From Phaeodactylum tricornutum CCAP 1055/1 (lineage: Eukaryota > Bacillariophyta > Bacillariophyceae > Surirellales > Neidiaceae): a stretch of 64,000 nucleotides of DNA. The position numbers and the translations under genes were made by a program. The notes under the pieces are model-generated. The model was not told the DNA's origin. It ran no database searches and saw only the letters and a list, made by a program, of their open reading frames with translations. This document shows, piece after piece, positions 11,131 through 21,362 of the stretch (positions are counted from its first letter, which is position 1; the number at the start of each line of letters is the position of its first letter). The DNA is taken from the NCBI RefSeq assembly GCF_000150955.2, contig NC_011673.1:124001-188000 (forward strand), written 5' to 3'.

Positions 11131-11802
11131 ATGCCAGTGAGGGATCCTAGGCTTGAAATTGGAGGGAAGGTGACGGCAAAGGCTTGTCATGTTGTGCATC
11201 TGAGCGAGTGCGCACGGAGATATGGCGCCAACAAACACACCAAGCGACTTGTTGGAACGGTTGTAGACGTCATGACCACCCCTGTATCCCTTTCAACCGG
11301 GCGTACCTCTACTTTGATAACAGCAGTTTATGGTTTTGGAGAGGATTTGTTCAAGGAAAACACACTGAACATTCGGAGTGTAAAGGCATTTGTACTGCCA
11401 GAAATGTCCTTAATTGAGGAAGTAGCAGCAGAGGCTTTGTGGGCAGCAGAAGCAGACTTTGACGCCGGAAACTCGATGGAAGAAATGGTCGAAGCCCCAG
11501 TAGCCGAAATGGTTGAAACCCTGGCTGACATAGAGCCCGATACCTTGGTCGACACAGAGCCCGATACCCCGGTTGACACAGAGCCTGATAGCCCGGTGGC
11601 CAAAATTGTCGAAACCCTGGTTGACACAGAGTCCGAAAGCCCGATAGCCACAGTGCACCAAACAGAGTGGTATGTGAATAAAAGAAAAACCCGGCTGGAT
11701 GTGAACGGCCATGTCTATATTAGGCACTTCCATATCCATACTTCAGTTGGTGACCTTATTGGTCAAGACTCTGACAATTATCCATCGCTTCGTTTTGGGT
11801 AG
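11131..11802 (+). pseudogene. N-terminal transposase-like frame, truncated
   Basis: Open frame from the ATG at 11131 (an earlier non-ATG extension reaches 11122), about 223 residues. The first 90 residues form a compact domain (GGKVTAKACHVVHLSECARR, LVGTVVDV, NIRSVKAFVLPE). I associate this with the N-terminus of diatom piggyBac-like transposases from memory only. Next is an acidic repetitive part with three to four copies of an EPDTPVDT-like unit. The reading then runs WYVNKRKTRLDVNGHVYIRH and enters the antisense Hsp110 fragment near 11773, which ends it artificially. No catalytic domain is present. It could also be an unrelated orphan protein. Confidence 0.4.
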
Positions 11803-12760
11803 TAAAGGCGGCCTTTTCCGCGTCGGTACCGAACAATCCCAGAGCCAAATCCAAACCAACCTTGTCCCGCATACCGTAAATATAGGCCTTGAGTTTGTTA
11901 CGTTTGTCGGACGGTTCTTGCACGAGTTTGTCCTTGAGCGCCATGGCCAGTTCAACCTGGTACGCCTTTTGAATTTTGCCATCGGTCCAATCCAACGGAC
12001 GCGTCGTGGTAAAGACCAAATTGGTCTTTTTCACCTTCTTCTTGTTCTCCAGAGCGGCATCTTCCTCACCATCCTTAAGGGGAGAAGGATCTGACATCTC
12101 GGATTCCTCCTTGTTGGCAATCTCTTCCATCATTTGTGCCAAACTCAGTTGGATGATACCGTGAATATCCTCTTTGACGTTGACGCAAATTTTTTTGGCT
12201 TCCTCGGATATGGGCGCCTGCACGGAAAAGGTCGCAATTGCGTTTCCAAAAGCCGGCAAGCCGTATTCGAGGGCCTTTTTATTGTATTCCGTCAGCACGG
12301 CGAAGGTTCCCTGGTTCCGTTTCAATGTCATCCGACGCACAATGGTAAAGGACAAACTGCGGTCAAACATGACAACGGCATTGGTCGGCTGGGCACCCGT
12401 GGTGGCGTCCACTTCCATGCCTTGCGCCTCGTCGTTGGCGTCCTTGTCCCATTGCAGTTGAAAGGGCCAGGCTTGGAATTTGTGAATGTTGTAGGGAAGA
12501 ACCTTGAACCGGGGTGACAGGATAGCGGATTGCAGGGCCGCGCCACGGGCGACGGCTTTGTTGGCGTTGATTGTCATGGAGAGCACTTCCGTAGCCGCCG
12601 CGCCGGCTCCACTGTTGGTGAGGAATCCCGTGAGGGCCTATTTGATGGAACCGATGCGGGTCAAGCCACCCATAATTTCGACCGAGTGCAAATCGGCCGC
12701 CGTGGGTTTGCCTTCGGCCAAGGCCTGGACTAGGGGAGCGAGTTGGACAAGGACAGCCCA
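11773..12760 (-). pseudogene. Hsp110 (Hsp70 superfamily) gene fragment inside the element
   Basis: Read on the minus strand, this begins LAPLVQALAEGKPTAADL, then HSVEIMGGLTRIGSIK, a stop at about 12640, ALTGFLTNSG, and INANKAVARGAALQSAIL, continuing into the beta-sandwich and part of the C-terminal region. These are signatures of the ATPase-domain end and substrate-binding domain of Hsp110/SSE-type chaperones. Both ends are missing. It stops abruptly after NEAMDN, where the family normally continues. The in-frame stop and both truncations make it a non-functional gene piece. It lies antisense between two transposase-like segments, which is what transposon capture of host sequence would leave. 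The parent gene is presumably elsewhere in the genome. Confidence 0.75.
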
Positions 12761-12762
12761 AC

Positions 12763-13022
12763 AATCTCAAGAACTGGAGAGCCGCAATGTGGTCTCTATG
12801 CACATCTTACCCCCACCAAGAAAAGAAAGAAAGAACAAAGATGGTACTATTAAAAACCAAAGACAGCAGGGAAGGTGTTTGGTGTGTTCCAAGAAGACCA
12901 CATATGTTTGCTCTGTATCCAAAGATGTTGCGACAATTGAAAGCAAAGAACAATGGATTTGCTACACAACAGGAGGGCAGCTATGCTTTGCCCAACACCT
13001 GACTACCTTGCATGGTAGTTAA
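12763..13022 (+). pseudogene. C-terminal Cys-rich transposase-like tail
   Basis: An open segment of about 85 residues with the pattern CLVCSKKTTYVCS, then EQWICYTTGGQLCFAQHL and a final HGS before the stop. It resembles the zinc-ribbon tail of piggyBac/DDE_Tnp_1_7 transposases. It starts at the Hsp110 junction without its own ATG. The last third is present again in the tandem duplicate at 13182. Confidence 0.45.
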
Positions 13023-13417
13023 AGACTTTATAGTACTAATTGGATACAAGTAACTCCTAGTATTTATGGTAAAAGTGTGTTTCTTAACCATCATAGCTAA
13101 ATCCCTATTATCTGTATAGTTTTGTACCGTGTCTACAGGATTGTCTACAGGATTTTGCCCATTTACTTATTTTTTTTGTGTCAATTGAAGGCAAAGAATC
13201 ATAGATTTGCTACTTAACGGGAGGGCAGCCATGCTTTGCCCAACACCTGACTACTTTGCATGGTAGTTAAAGACTTTATAGTACTAATTGGATACAAGTA
13301 ACTCCTAGTATTTATGGTAAAAATGTGTTTCTTAATCATCATAGCTAAATCCCTATTATCTGTATAGTTTTGTACCGTGTCTACAGGATTTGGCCCATTT
13401 GTTTCTCTATTTTTGCG
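12934..13417 (+). repeat. Direct tandem duplication, about 248-bp unit
   Basis: Unit 1 is about 12934-13181 and unit 2 about 13182-13417. Both begin CAATTGAA(A/G)GCAAAGAA and share long near-identical blocks, for instance around GTACTAATTGGATACAAGTA. The copies differ by scattered substitutions and a short CTACAGGATT duplication near the end of unit 1. Confidence 0.85.
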
Positions 13418-13453
13418 TCCTCAGCTGAGGACAAATGCCTGCCTCAGCTGAGG
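13417..13453. repeat. Paired palindromes, right end of composite element
   Basis: GTCCTCAGCTGAGGAC is a perfect 16-bp palindrome at 13417-13432. CCTCAGCTGAGG recurs at 13442-13453. They mirror the hairpin at the left end. Confidence 0.8.
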
Positions 13454-13479
13454 ACAAGGGCCGGTAGAATAGACACTAG

Positions 13480-14249
13480 TTACCACCAGATTGGAAAAAG
13501 TATTTCGGGGTCTAACTGTCAATTTTGCTACTTTAAACAGAAATTCTCCAGTCTCATTTGTTACAGTAACCCAGTAGCATCCAAAGGGCATACATCTCAC
13601 TCAAAGACAATCCGTAACTGTACGGAATTCCTAAAAGATCTTGAATCGTATTGCTGTCAGAAAACAATATATAGTAAAAGTCGTCTCGACTCCGCTACTT
13701 ATCCTTCTTGGCTCACTGATAATTGCATACAATGTACACTTATGTGCTCATTATTAGCCAAATTTGGAACTCACTTTACAGTTAATTGCTACCTGCAACC
13801 TCTTTTCTGTGACTGCGATTTCAGCGAAATTGTAGATATGGGTGTCGATCAGGCCAAACCCGGGTACGGCCAATAAGTATATTATCAAGCATTGGTGACA
13901 TCTACACAAGCAAAAGCTCAAGTAATCGAGATCAATTAACACAAGTCATTGTAACTGAGCAGATTCATCGCTACATATGGCTCGGAATAGGAGACGAATA
14001 GAACTGTCAAGGCTCAACGTCTGTTAGTATTTTGTCGGTTACAATGAATGATGGCCTTCGGGCTAAATTTTTCAAGAATTGTTTGGCGAAGTCAGATCAT
14101 GTCGGAGTTTTTCATCATTATTTTTCGTACACATTTCACTGTTATTACGTATCGCCAAAAAACAGATCGGAGAAAAAGGAGAGTCTCAGCCACTAATACG
14201 AGGCTCATCCATAAAATCATCCTAACACTCTTACTCATCGCGATACATC
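13480..14249. other. Intergenic sequence upstream of the secreted-protein gene
   Basis: A 168-codon frame (13370-13876) crosses the element edge and has no recognisable features, so I regard it as chance. The rest should include the promoter of the gene at 14250. Confidence 0.35.
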
Positions 14250-15254
14250 ATGTATAAACAGATAAGAACCCTGCTGGTTCTCAACGTTCTCGTTGTTCGA
14301 TTGGTTGGTGGCCTTGTCGTTTCGGCTGCTTCCGATGAGGTAGGAGTCCAGTCCGATCCTGTCTGCTTGACTTCTGACTTGCTCGAAGTGTATGAAGGCT
14401 TTCTTTCCGAGCAAGAAGTTGACCGTTTGGTCCAGTCGGATGTGGATGGCGAAGGTGTTGGAGGGGGCGTGTTTCATGGGAAAGCGTTTCTGAGCCGCGA
14501 GATCATTGCCAGACTTCCAAGAGACGTGGACACAAAAGACTTTGACTTTGAGTCATGCAGCTCAGCTGGCGATGGTTTTGTGTCCGTCCGGACAAAAGTC
14601 TTGTTGAGATCGAGCCGCCTCCATAGCGACAATCACGATTCCCGCGCCGAAACAGACAAGGACGACAACCTGCTGTTGTCTCCCATTCGAACAAGCAGCT
14701 GTCGTCCTTCTGTTCTATATGGCAAAGTCAAGGACGAAGTTTCTTTCATTTTTCTCAACACGAACCCGTCTGCAAAATTTATGTATGCCAACGCCGAAGT
14801 CCCTGTTGTGGCTGGAAATCTGGTCAAATTCATGGGTGATGTGGATCATCAAACACTAATCAGCAAAGGGCATGTACACTTGGCCGGACCATTTCATCTG
14901 AGCTCCCTACAGGCCGTTACCAACGATACACCTGAACCATCGGATCAGCCCAGTTCTGTACCTACTGTAGCGCCGTCCGGGACCCCCTCATCTATTATAT
15001 CAAACCAGCCAAGCTCTGCACCTTCCATGCTTCCTGCTAGTGTTCCAACTATGCTACCGTCGGGTACGCCCAACGGAGCGCCAGTTGTGGCACCGTCCCA
15101 AAATCCCGGTATTCTCCCTTCCCTTCCTCCCTCTCAAAATCCCAGCAAGGCACCTGTCAACGGTTCCAGAAAGGGTAGGAACAGGACCAGAGGGAAAGAT
15201 GGCAAGAACCGATCCAAGACGAATTTGGATCTGAATAGGCTCAAGATGAGCTAA
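14250..15254 (+). CDS. Secreted protein with cupin-like core and Pro/Ser repeat tail
   Basis: 334 residues, single exon. Residues 1-28 form a signal peptide (MYKQIRTLLVLNVLVVRLVG, cleavage near SAAS). Residues 40-230 form a folded region starting with LLEVYEGFLSEQEVDRLV and including PVVAGNLVKFMGDVDHQ and LAGPFHLSSLQAV. This layout recalls the beta-helix of 2-oxoglutarate/Fe(II) oxygenase-like proteins, but no full HxD...H triad is evident. Residues 235-310 are a Pro/Ser-rich tract with repeats such as QPSSVPTVAPSGTPS and QPSSAPSMLPASVPT, typical of diatom extracellular proteins. The last 25 residues are strongly basic. I do not know the function; a cell-surface or frustule-associated role is a guess. 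A decayed partial copy lies at 9885-10345. Confidence 0.75.
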   Translation: MYKQIRTLLVLNVLVVRLVGGLVVSAASDEVGVQSDPVCLTSDLLEVYEGFLSEQEVDRLVQSDVDGEGVGGGVFHGKAFLSREIIARLPRDVDTKDFDFESCSSAGDGFVSVRTKVLLRSSRLHSDNHDSRAETDKDDNLLLSPIRTSSCRPSVLYGKVKDEVSFIFLNTNPSAKFMYANAEVPVVAGNLVKFMGDVDHQTLISKGHVHLAGPFHLSSLQAVTNDTPEPSDQPSSVPTVAPSGTPSSIISNQPSSAPSMLPASVPTMLPSGTPNGAPVVAPSQNPGILPSLPPSQNPSKAPVNGSRKGRNRTRGKDGKNRSKTNLDLNRLKMS

Positions 15255-15775
15255 AGCAGGAAGGACAGCCAAGATGAGACAGCTGACGTATAACTACATA
15301 TGATAAAGTTTTTAAGGAGGATCAAAGTTGCCTAGAGCATTGACAACTTTATGCCGTTGCTCAAGTTCTACAACCGCGACCATCCAAACGACAAAAACCA
15401 CCGAAATATCGTAAAGTGTAGAATAGATCTCCCGATCTCGTTGCACGCTTATCCAATTGTCTTCTAAAACATCAACTGTACCCCCGCTCTTCGCAAAAAT
15501 GGCAACGGCGCTCGGTTTCATGCGAATTACGCCACGAAGATGACGACTTGTCGAGTCAACTATCGTTACCGGTCACATCTTTTCGTTTGCGGTGCCTCGT
15601 CGTTTACACAGCGTCTTGTTTGGATTGTGGATTTTTCCGTGTATATAGATCAGAGAATATTCAGCGCATAGATATATAAATATTATTTTCGCTGATATTC
15701 ATGGGAAAAACTTTTGGTGCATCACGGAACAGGATATATTCGCAGTCAATTTAGCACTACACCTCGGACAGCGAT
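15255..15775. other. Intergenic sequence
   Basis: No gene or repeat recognised. AT-rich around 15640-15700. Confidence 0.35.
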
Positions 15776-18700
15776 GGCTTCGAAGCTGCTGTAAAGCCGG
15801 AACCATTCAAAGGCATTACTATTACAAACCAGACCGAGGATGTTCCGCTTACTGCCAAAAGTCTCCTTAATCGCAGAAGTGATGGATCCACCGCTGATAT
15901 GGTCTCCGTCAAGGAAGCACCCCTCCAAGCGGAGTTGACTCACGGACCGGATTTAAGAAAAGAGCCAGTGCCTTTTCCAATTACAAAATCGGTTGAGGAT
16001 GTCGATTTTCTCCATGCGCAGCAAGCTTTCACTCTCTCGTTTGAAAACTTGACGGTTCAAGTCCCCGAAGTCAAGGGCAACTGCTTCAATTGCCTCGACA
16101 ATCCGGTTGGTTTCGGAATTCAAGAATACCTTGGTACGCCCTTACAGCAAAGGGACGGCTATTACGCTGTCCAAATCTTATCGGGTATTATTGGCCCCGG
16201 GAAGCTTGGTCTCTTTCTTGGGTCGAACAAAGCGTCCATGTCTACACTCATTCGCGCGCTCTGTGGTCGTTTTAACCAACGAGACGATCTCTACGGCACA
16301 GTCTTACTCAACGGCATGCCCATGGGAGAGGCCAACCAAGGATGGCGACGCTTGTCACCGTACGTACCCACCAGCGACAAATCACATTCATCCGTCTTGA
16401 CGGTAGCCCAGACCATTCAATTTGCGGTACAGTGCACTAGGGACGGATTCGAACTATGGATCATATTCAATCCCGCGTCGAATCCATTCTGTCGACGTTG
16501 GGCCTGTCCCATGTGGCGCAGACTGTGGTAGGAGACGAAAACTTGCGCGGCGTTTTTGGGGGCCAAAAGCGACTCGTGACAGTGAGGGATATGTTGACGG
16601 ATCCCAACACGCGATATCTCTGTTTGGAACAAATCACCGATGGATTGTCGTCCACAGACTCTCTTTCGTTAGTCGAGTCACTCAAAAAGGGCTGTGTTCA
16701 GCGTAATATCTCGGGAATTGTTTCTTTGCAACAGCCATCAGACGAAATAATTCACTTGTTTGACAAGCTTTTAGTATTGAGTGAGAATGGAGAACAGGTC
16801 TACTTTGGTTCCATCGATCGCGATGCTTTGAAAGCGATTTGTTTGGAAGACAACCGAAGAGATTCGGACTCTATTTGCGACTTGGTGCTCCGCTCGAATG
16901 CAAGCGAATCTTTGATTAAAAAAGCTATGACTTTGCATCGTTTCCAACAATCTGCCGCGTACAAGATCTTGGTTAGCGAACTGGCTGAAACGAAAAGTCT
17001 AGGATCCTTAGCCCTCAATCGTGACGTCAACACACTATTGCCGCACAAAAACACTCGACCTCAAGTTGGTACCAGGTTCGTATTCTCATGGCCCCCGCCG
17101 GCAGAAGCTTATTTTTATTCGTAACGCCGTCACCTACACAAGGGTTGCGATTGCCCTCGTTTTGCTTCATTTTCTGCACTCAATAAGCATCTTCTTGGCT
17201 CTTTGGGGCGGACAGGCTACATCTTTCTCAACTGCTTTTTGGCACTTATGCTTTCAGCGGCCGTCGTGATCCCGTCGGCATTTCGTGAGCGAAAAACTTT
17301 GTTTGAGCACCGGTCAGCCGAGTCTTTTCCTGACCCCGGGTGGCTTACCTAGCGGAAGTACTCTCGGATGCTCCTTTGAGCATTATCGAGGCGATAGTTC
17401 TGACCTCGGTTTCCTACTATTGGGCCGACATGAACCCCGACCCAAGTCATTTCTTATACTTCTTGGGCACTCTGATTGCCCTAGAAGCTGTGGGGCAATC
17501 CCTTTCACGAGCCCTATGTGCTTTGATTCGGAAACTAGTCACTGCCAGTGCTCTCTCATCTGTGATCATTCTTACCTTCGGAACCGTGGCAGGCTTCATG
17601 CCAAGCTACGAATCTATACCTAACGTACTCCGGTGGCTTCCCTGGGTCACACCAGTTTCCTACGCGTTTGAAGGCCTCATGATCAACGAATTTTCTCGCC
17701 GCACTTTGTCCGCGTTACCATGATCGGAAGCAACGGCGATGTTGAAATTGGAACTCTGGCTGGAGAAACGTGGATTGGGAATTTGTCATTGCCGAGAGAG
17801 AGCTTTAGTAGTCATCGTTCCTTCAAGATTGTTAATATTTTTATGCTGTTTGTCTTCGCGCTTGTATACGATTTTATCGGCTTTTTCTACATCGAACGCA
17901 CGCGAGAATGGACTCACAACGAAATTTGTCGGCCCCACGCCAAAGTGAAATCCTTTGCTATAGCCCCACTCTGCAGCAAGATGACCATGGCACCCAAGTG
18001 ATCAACGCTGATAATGAAGGTCCGAAATTGCTTACAATTCGTGGTCTAAGCTATTCAGTCCCAATGAGAGCCGACAGAAGATGGAATCTAAATTCACTCG
18101 TTGGTCCTTACTTGATCACGTTGTCTGGTAAGAAGTTTCGACCAAAGAGACAGTAAGGAAATTGACTCAATTAACTAAGATCGATGCAATCTGTTAACGC
18201 GGCAAGATGACCTGTTTGATGGGAACTAGCGGTGCGGGCAAGACTACTTTATTGCCGTCTTGTTCAGAGAGACAGTATCGGGCTTGTATTCGAGGTTTTC
18301 ATACGGACTAGGTCTATTGATTACCGATATTCCTTATCATATACTGAACACATTTCTTATTTGGGTCTTCTTTTATTTCTTGGTCGACTTTCGAATGGAT
18401 GGAGAAAGTATGGGGTACTTCTTGATAGTGCTCTTTCTGGCAAATAGGGTCAGTATGTCTATGAGTCAACTTTTTTGCATTTGCAACTCCGAACAAAGAG
18501 AGGTCAAATGGAATTGCTGGTCTGTCCGTAATCTTGTCTGTTATCCTGATGGCTTTTCTTATTACAGTAAGAGCGATGCCAGATGGTTGGGTATGGGCGA
18601 ATCTGTTTCATCACGTCCTACAAGGACTGGTCACAAACGAAATTTCGGGCAAGCTGTACTCCTTTGATCTAGGATTGGATTTGAAGCCACCACTTCTGAA

Positions 18701-19360
18701 TGCCACGAACGTGGTTGTATTTGATCGCGGCATTGATCCTAGCGACTCGATTCCTCGTCAAGTCTCTAGCCTCTTGACTCTCACAATTCTGGCTGGCGGC
18801 GGAATTAATCCGTCATCGTCAATCGGCCTACTACCCTGGGTGCAATGCAATATCGTGAACGAATGTTTGTGGACCCAATTGCGACCAATTTCGTGTCGTG
18901 CAATACGTTTCGGCCCATTCGCCCTCCAGTTTGCTGCGACGACTTTGAATTTTTAGTTTCGAGCCTGGATGTGGAATCCATTGGGCAACGTTTCCCTTCT
19001 AACGTCGGGATGGACACCAGGCAAAACCCATTTGGCGTAACGGCTACTGGAGTTCCGGACGGTTTTAATGAGGATCAATTGATTCGTCTTCTAAATGCAG
19101 ATCAGTTAGAACCGACAATTTGCTTGCTACAGGCCGTGCTACCCACCGGTGCACTTGAGGCCATAAAAGATCCTAAACATAGTTGAGCGGCTTTTCGGTG
19201 TTGTGGCTTTTGTCCTCGACATTTTCCAGAGCGGCCTGGCCATCCCTGGGGATCTGATTTTGTTCTTCTTTGGATGGGCCGGGTCTAAGGCAGAGGAGGG
19301 CATTGTTGCTCCTTGGAAATGGCACTACTGCTTGACTGCAGTTGCGGTGTTTTGGGGCAA
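15776..19360 (+). pseudogene. Full-size PDR/ABCG transporter pseudogene
   Basis: Pieces of a pleiotropic-drug-resistance ABC transporter lie in order on the plus strand but in changing frames. NBD1 has a damaged Walker A (GPGKLGLFLGSNKASMSTLI, lacking the GKS/T core), a signature changed to LRGVFGGQK and an altered Walker B. The frame shifts near 16455. First transmembrane domain fragments follow at 17060-18000. NBD2 keeps only Walker A (LMGTSGAGKTTLL at about 18220); the rest of NBD2 is deleted. Second-domain membrane segments run from about 18260 to 18960, and a last hydrophobic segment lies near 19200-19300. The frame upstream of 15899 has no ATG start. At least five frame changes make functional expression implausible. 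The intact ABCG gene at 23813 is a half transporter and not the parent. Confidence 0.85.
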
Positions 19361-19558
19361 TTGAGATGCTCAAACTATTTTGCGTGCAATTCATTGTATG
19401 GACAAAACAATTGTGGCTTGGTGGCAGTTTGCTCCTTGGGTGTGAATACTGGTGGCACAATTTGTGATCAGAAGAAAAATATCGATATTCCGGAAATCTC
19501 ACAAAAATGTATTTGTCAGCGTTTAACACACGCAATTATGTATTGTTTCCGCACTTTG

Positions 19559-20455
19559 TCAAATATTTGATGCCACTGCCGCACAGATTTCCTCTATCAA
19601 TCCAACGTGTTGTGACAAAAAGCTTTGCGTCGAACCACGGGACCATTGATTCGCGCAGTGCTGCGCAACACTCTGGGGAGTGCGTTTCGACGACACATCA
19701 AGAATTGCGGGTTCTCGAAACAAAATAGAATCCGTCGTCGAGGACACAACATCTTCAGCAAGACACTGTTTGCGAAAAACTTCGTTTGATGTAGCCTTAT
19801 ACACAATTTCGCAGCGCTCGACCAATGCACAAATCTTTTCGACCTCTTCGGTGTCCACGCGACTCCAGTAACGTAAATTGGAAGAGTTGTACAAAGATAG
19901 GAGTTCATCCAATCGACGGCCCATCCCATCCTGCGCTTGCTGGAGCTCGACCAGGGCACTTCTTAGCCCGGCCAGCATGCGTTCGTGTTGTGTCAGATCG
20001 TGGGATAAAGCCAGTTCCAAGTCAGTACGCGTCAGACGTGTTCCAGTCTTCCGGCGATACCCATTGCCCTTCCAAGGAGGTTCTGCCACTCCATAGCGTT
20101 GTCTCTCTTCTTGAGCTTGTTTCAATGTGCGTAAATCCCGACTGATCAAGTAGACACGATCCCGCAAATTGGCAATCGAATGGATAACCGCCGACGCGTG
20201 ATCGTCGGCCGACAACCAATCATTAACCAGTACCTGATCCAACGCATTTCCAATCGACTTGTACTGTCGAACAACTTTTCCCAACGCTACCTGCTCGTTC
20301 CGTGTACGATGCTCTTCTATATCCTTCTTTTTCTGTACACTAGTACCAAGTTCATCTGCCTTTCCAACACTCACGTGCGTTTTACCTCGTAACATGTATT
20401 CTTGAAAGGCCCGCTGCACAGCGTCCCCATCGTCCTCCTCACGGTCTCGACTCAT
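19559..20455 (-). CDS. Coiled-coil protein of unknown function
   Basis: 298 residues from an ATG in good context (CCATCATGAG), single exon. No family was recognised. The protein is charged and predicted largely helical: an acidic N-terminus (MSRDREEDDGDAVQRAF), a helical central region with heptad-like stretches (NLRDRVYLISRDLRTLKQAQ; ERMLAGLRSALVELQQAQDG), and a helical C-terminus. No signal peptide or membrane segment is seen. The start codon lies only 8 nt downstream of the stop codon of the small gene at 20464-20727 on the same strand, so the two may share a transcript, or its promoter lies inside the neighbour. Confidence 0.7.
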   Translation of the reverse strand: MSRDREEDDGDAVQRAFQEYMLRGKTHVSVGKADELGTSVQKKKDIEEHRTRNEQVALGKVVRQYKSIGNALDQVLVNDWLSADDHASAVIHSIANLRDRVYLISRDLRTLKQAQEERQRYGVAEPPWKGNGYRRKTGTRLTRTDLELALSHDLTQHERMLAGLRSALVELQQAQDGMGRRLDELLSLYNSSNLRYWSRVDTEEVEKICALVERCEIVYKATSNEVFRKQCLAEDVVSSTTDSILFREPAILDVSSKRTPQSVAQHCANQWSRGSTQSFLSQHVGLIEEICAAVASNI

Positions 20456-20463
20456 GATGGCGG

Positions 20464-20727
20464 TTAGTTAGACTGTGGCGGAGAGGACGTCGATGACACA
20501 GCCGCTACAGATTTCGCTCTGGCCTGTTCTTGTTCGCGTTCCGTTTTGCGGATTTGTTCTTCGCCGGAGCGGATCACTTCGGGACGATCGGACGAGAACA
20601 AATCGTGACCCAGCCTGCCTTCGCTTGTTTCAAAAACCGGAATGCTCAACAAACCCATAACAATTCCGGCTGCCGCCAGAGACTTCACTGCTGGACTACC
20701 AGGCAATTTCTTCAACAAGGCGTCCAT
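20464..20727 (-). CDS. Small single-span membrane protein, unknown function
   Basis: 87 residues from ATG to TAA. The N-terminus is short and basic (MDALLKKLPGSPAVKSL), followed by one hydrophobic segment (AAAGIVMGLLSIPVF), then GHDLFSSDRPEVIRSG and a charged helical tail rich in Glu/Arg ending in a Ser-rich stretch. The layout fits a small organellar or ER membrane protein with a long soluble C-terminus; a mitochondrial inner-membrane location is a guess. It is followed after 8 nt by the ATG of the coiled-coil gene. Confidence 0.65.
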   Translation of the reverse strand: MDALLKKLPGSPAVKSLAAAGIVMGLLSIPVFETSEGRLGHDLFSSDRPEVIRSGEEQIRKTEREQEQARAKSVAAVSSTSSPPQSN

Positions 20728-21362
20728 ACGAAGCAGCCTCTAGAGGGGAACTCGAGGGAATGGATCACTGCTTGTACGACCGAATCAATCAACGTGTGCA
20801 CGTAGAAGCCGCGGTGGTTCGTTACAATCAGGCTTTAAAACGCAACAAAGGATGACTAGGTAGGTCGTTGCCGTACACCAACGTGTAGATCTGATCGGAA
20901 TTCTTTACGGAATGTATGGACGTTTCCGCAAACACACCAGTGCGAGTATTCGCAATGGAATGACCGAGGGACCACTGACTCGTGAGGAGGGACGGAATCT
21001 GACTGACTGTGAGTGTGGAGTGAAAGGTTGGTTGTCTAGTTTCCTCCATGCTCACTCACAGTCGCACTGCGAGTTGTTGACCTCGGACGGCGGCTAGGCT
21101 ACAAAAACTGAGAAACAGTAAAGGTAGTAATGTGAGCGACCTGTTGACAAAATCGACAGACAGACAGACGCGGGAACGTCCAGCTACTTTTTTCTATATG
21201 TTCGTGTTTACGTTGATCTTTGCCCATCACAGGTACTCAAGCTGTAAGTGTGAAAGGATTTGCTGATATCAGGACCTATCTTTGGATTCTAGTAAATAAG
21301 TATCTTGAAATCTCAGACATTTCTTGCGTATTTGGAATGTAAATGCTTCGCCCAAGTATTAT
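20728..21362. other. Divergent promoter region
   Basis: Lies between the small membrane-protein gene (-) and RadA (+). Nothing beyond short chance frames is seen. Confidence 0.35.

Larger units (their letters stand above)
10803..13479 (+). mobile_element. Composite DNA-transposon-like element (possibly piggyBac type) carrying an Hsp110 fragment
   Basis: Bounded by a perfect 16-bp inverted repeat, CTAGTGTCTATTCTAC at 10803-10818 and its complement at 13464-13479. Just inside each end are hairpin-forming palindromes: 12-bp arms at 10826-10853, and GTCCTCAGCTGAGGAC at 13417-13432 with a second copy of the core at 13442-13453. Inside lie an N-terminal transposase-like frame (11131-11802), an antisense Hsp110 fragment (about 11773-12760) and a C-terminal Cys-rich transposase-like tail (about 12763-13022) with a partial tandem duplication. 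The family assignment rests on the tail pattern CLVC...CSV...WICY...LCFAQHL..LH and is tentative. No clear TTAA duplication is seen at the ends. The catalytic core appears absent, so the copy is non-autonomous. Confidence 0.55.

Noticed and set aside
13370-13876. 168-codon plus-strand frame crossing the right end of the composite element
   Set aside because: It runs through the terminal inverted repeat and palindromes, so it cannot be an old gene. No domain is seen.
15899-19186. Reading the PDR region as a multi-intron functional gene
   Set aside because: Walker A of NBD1 is destroyed and most of NBD2 is missing, which splicing cannot restore. A pseudogene is the simpler view.
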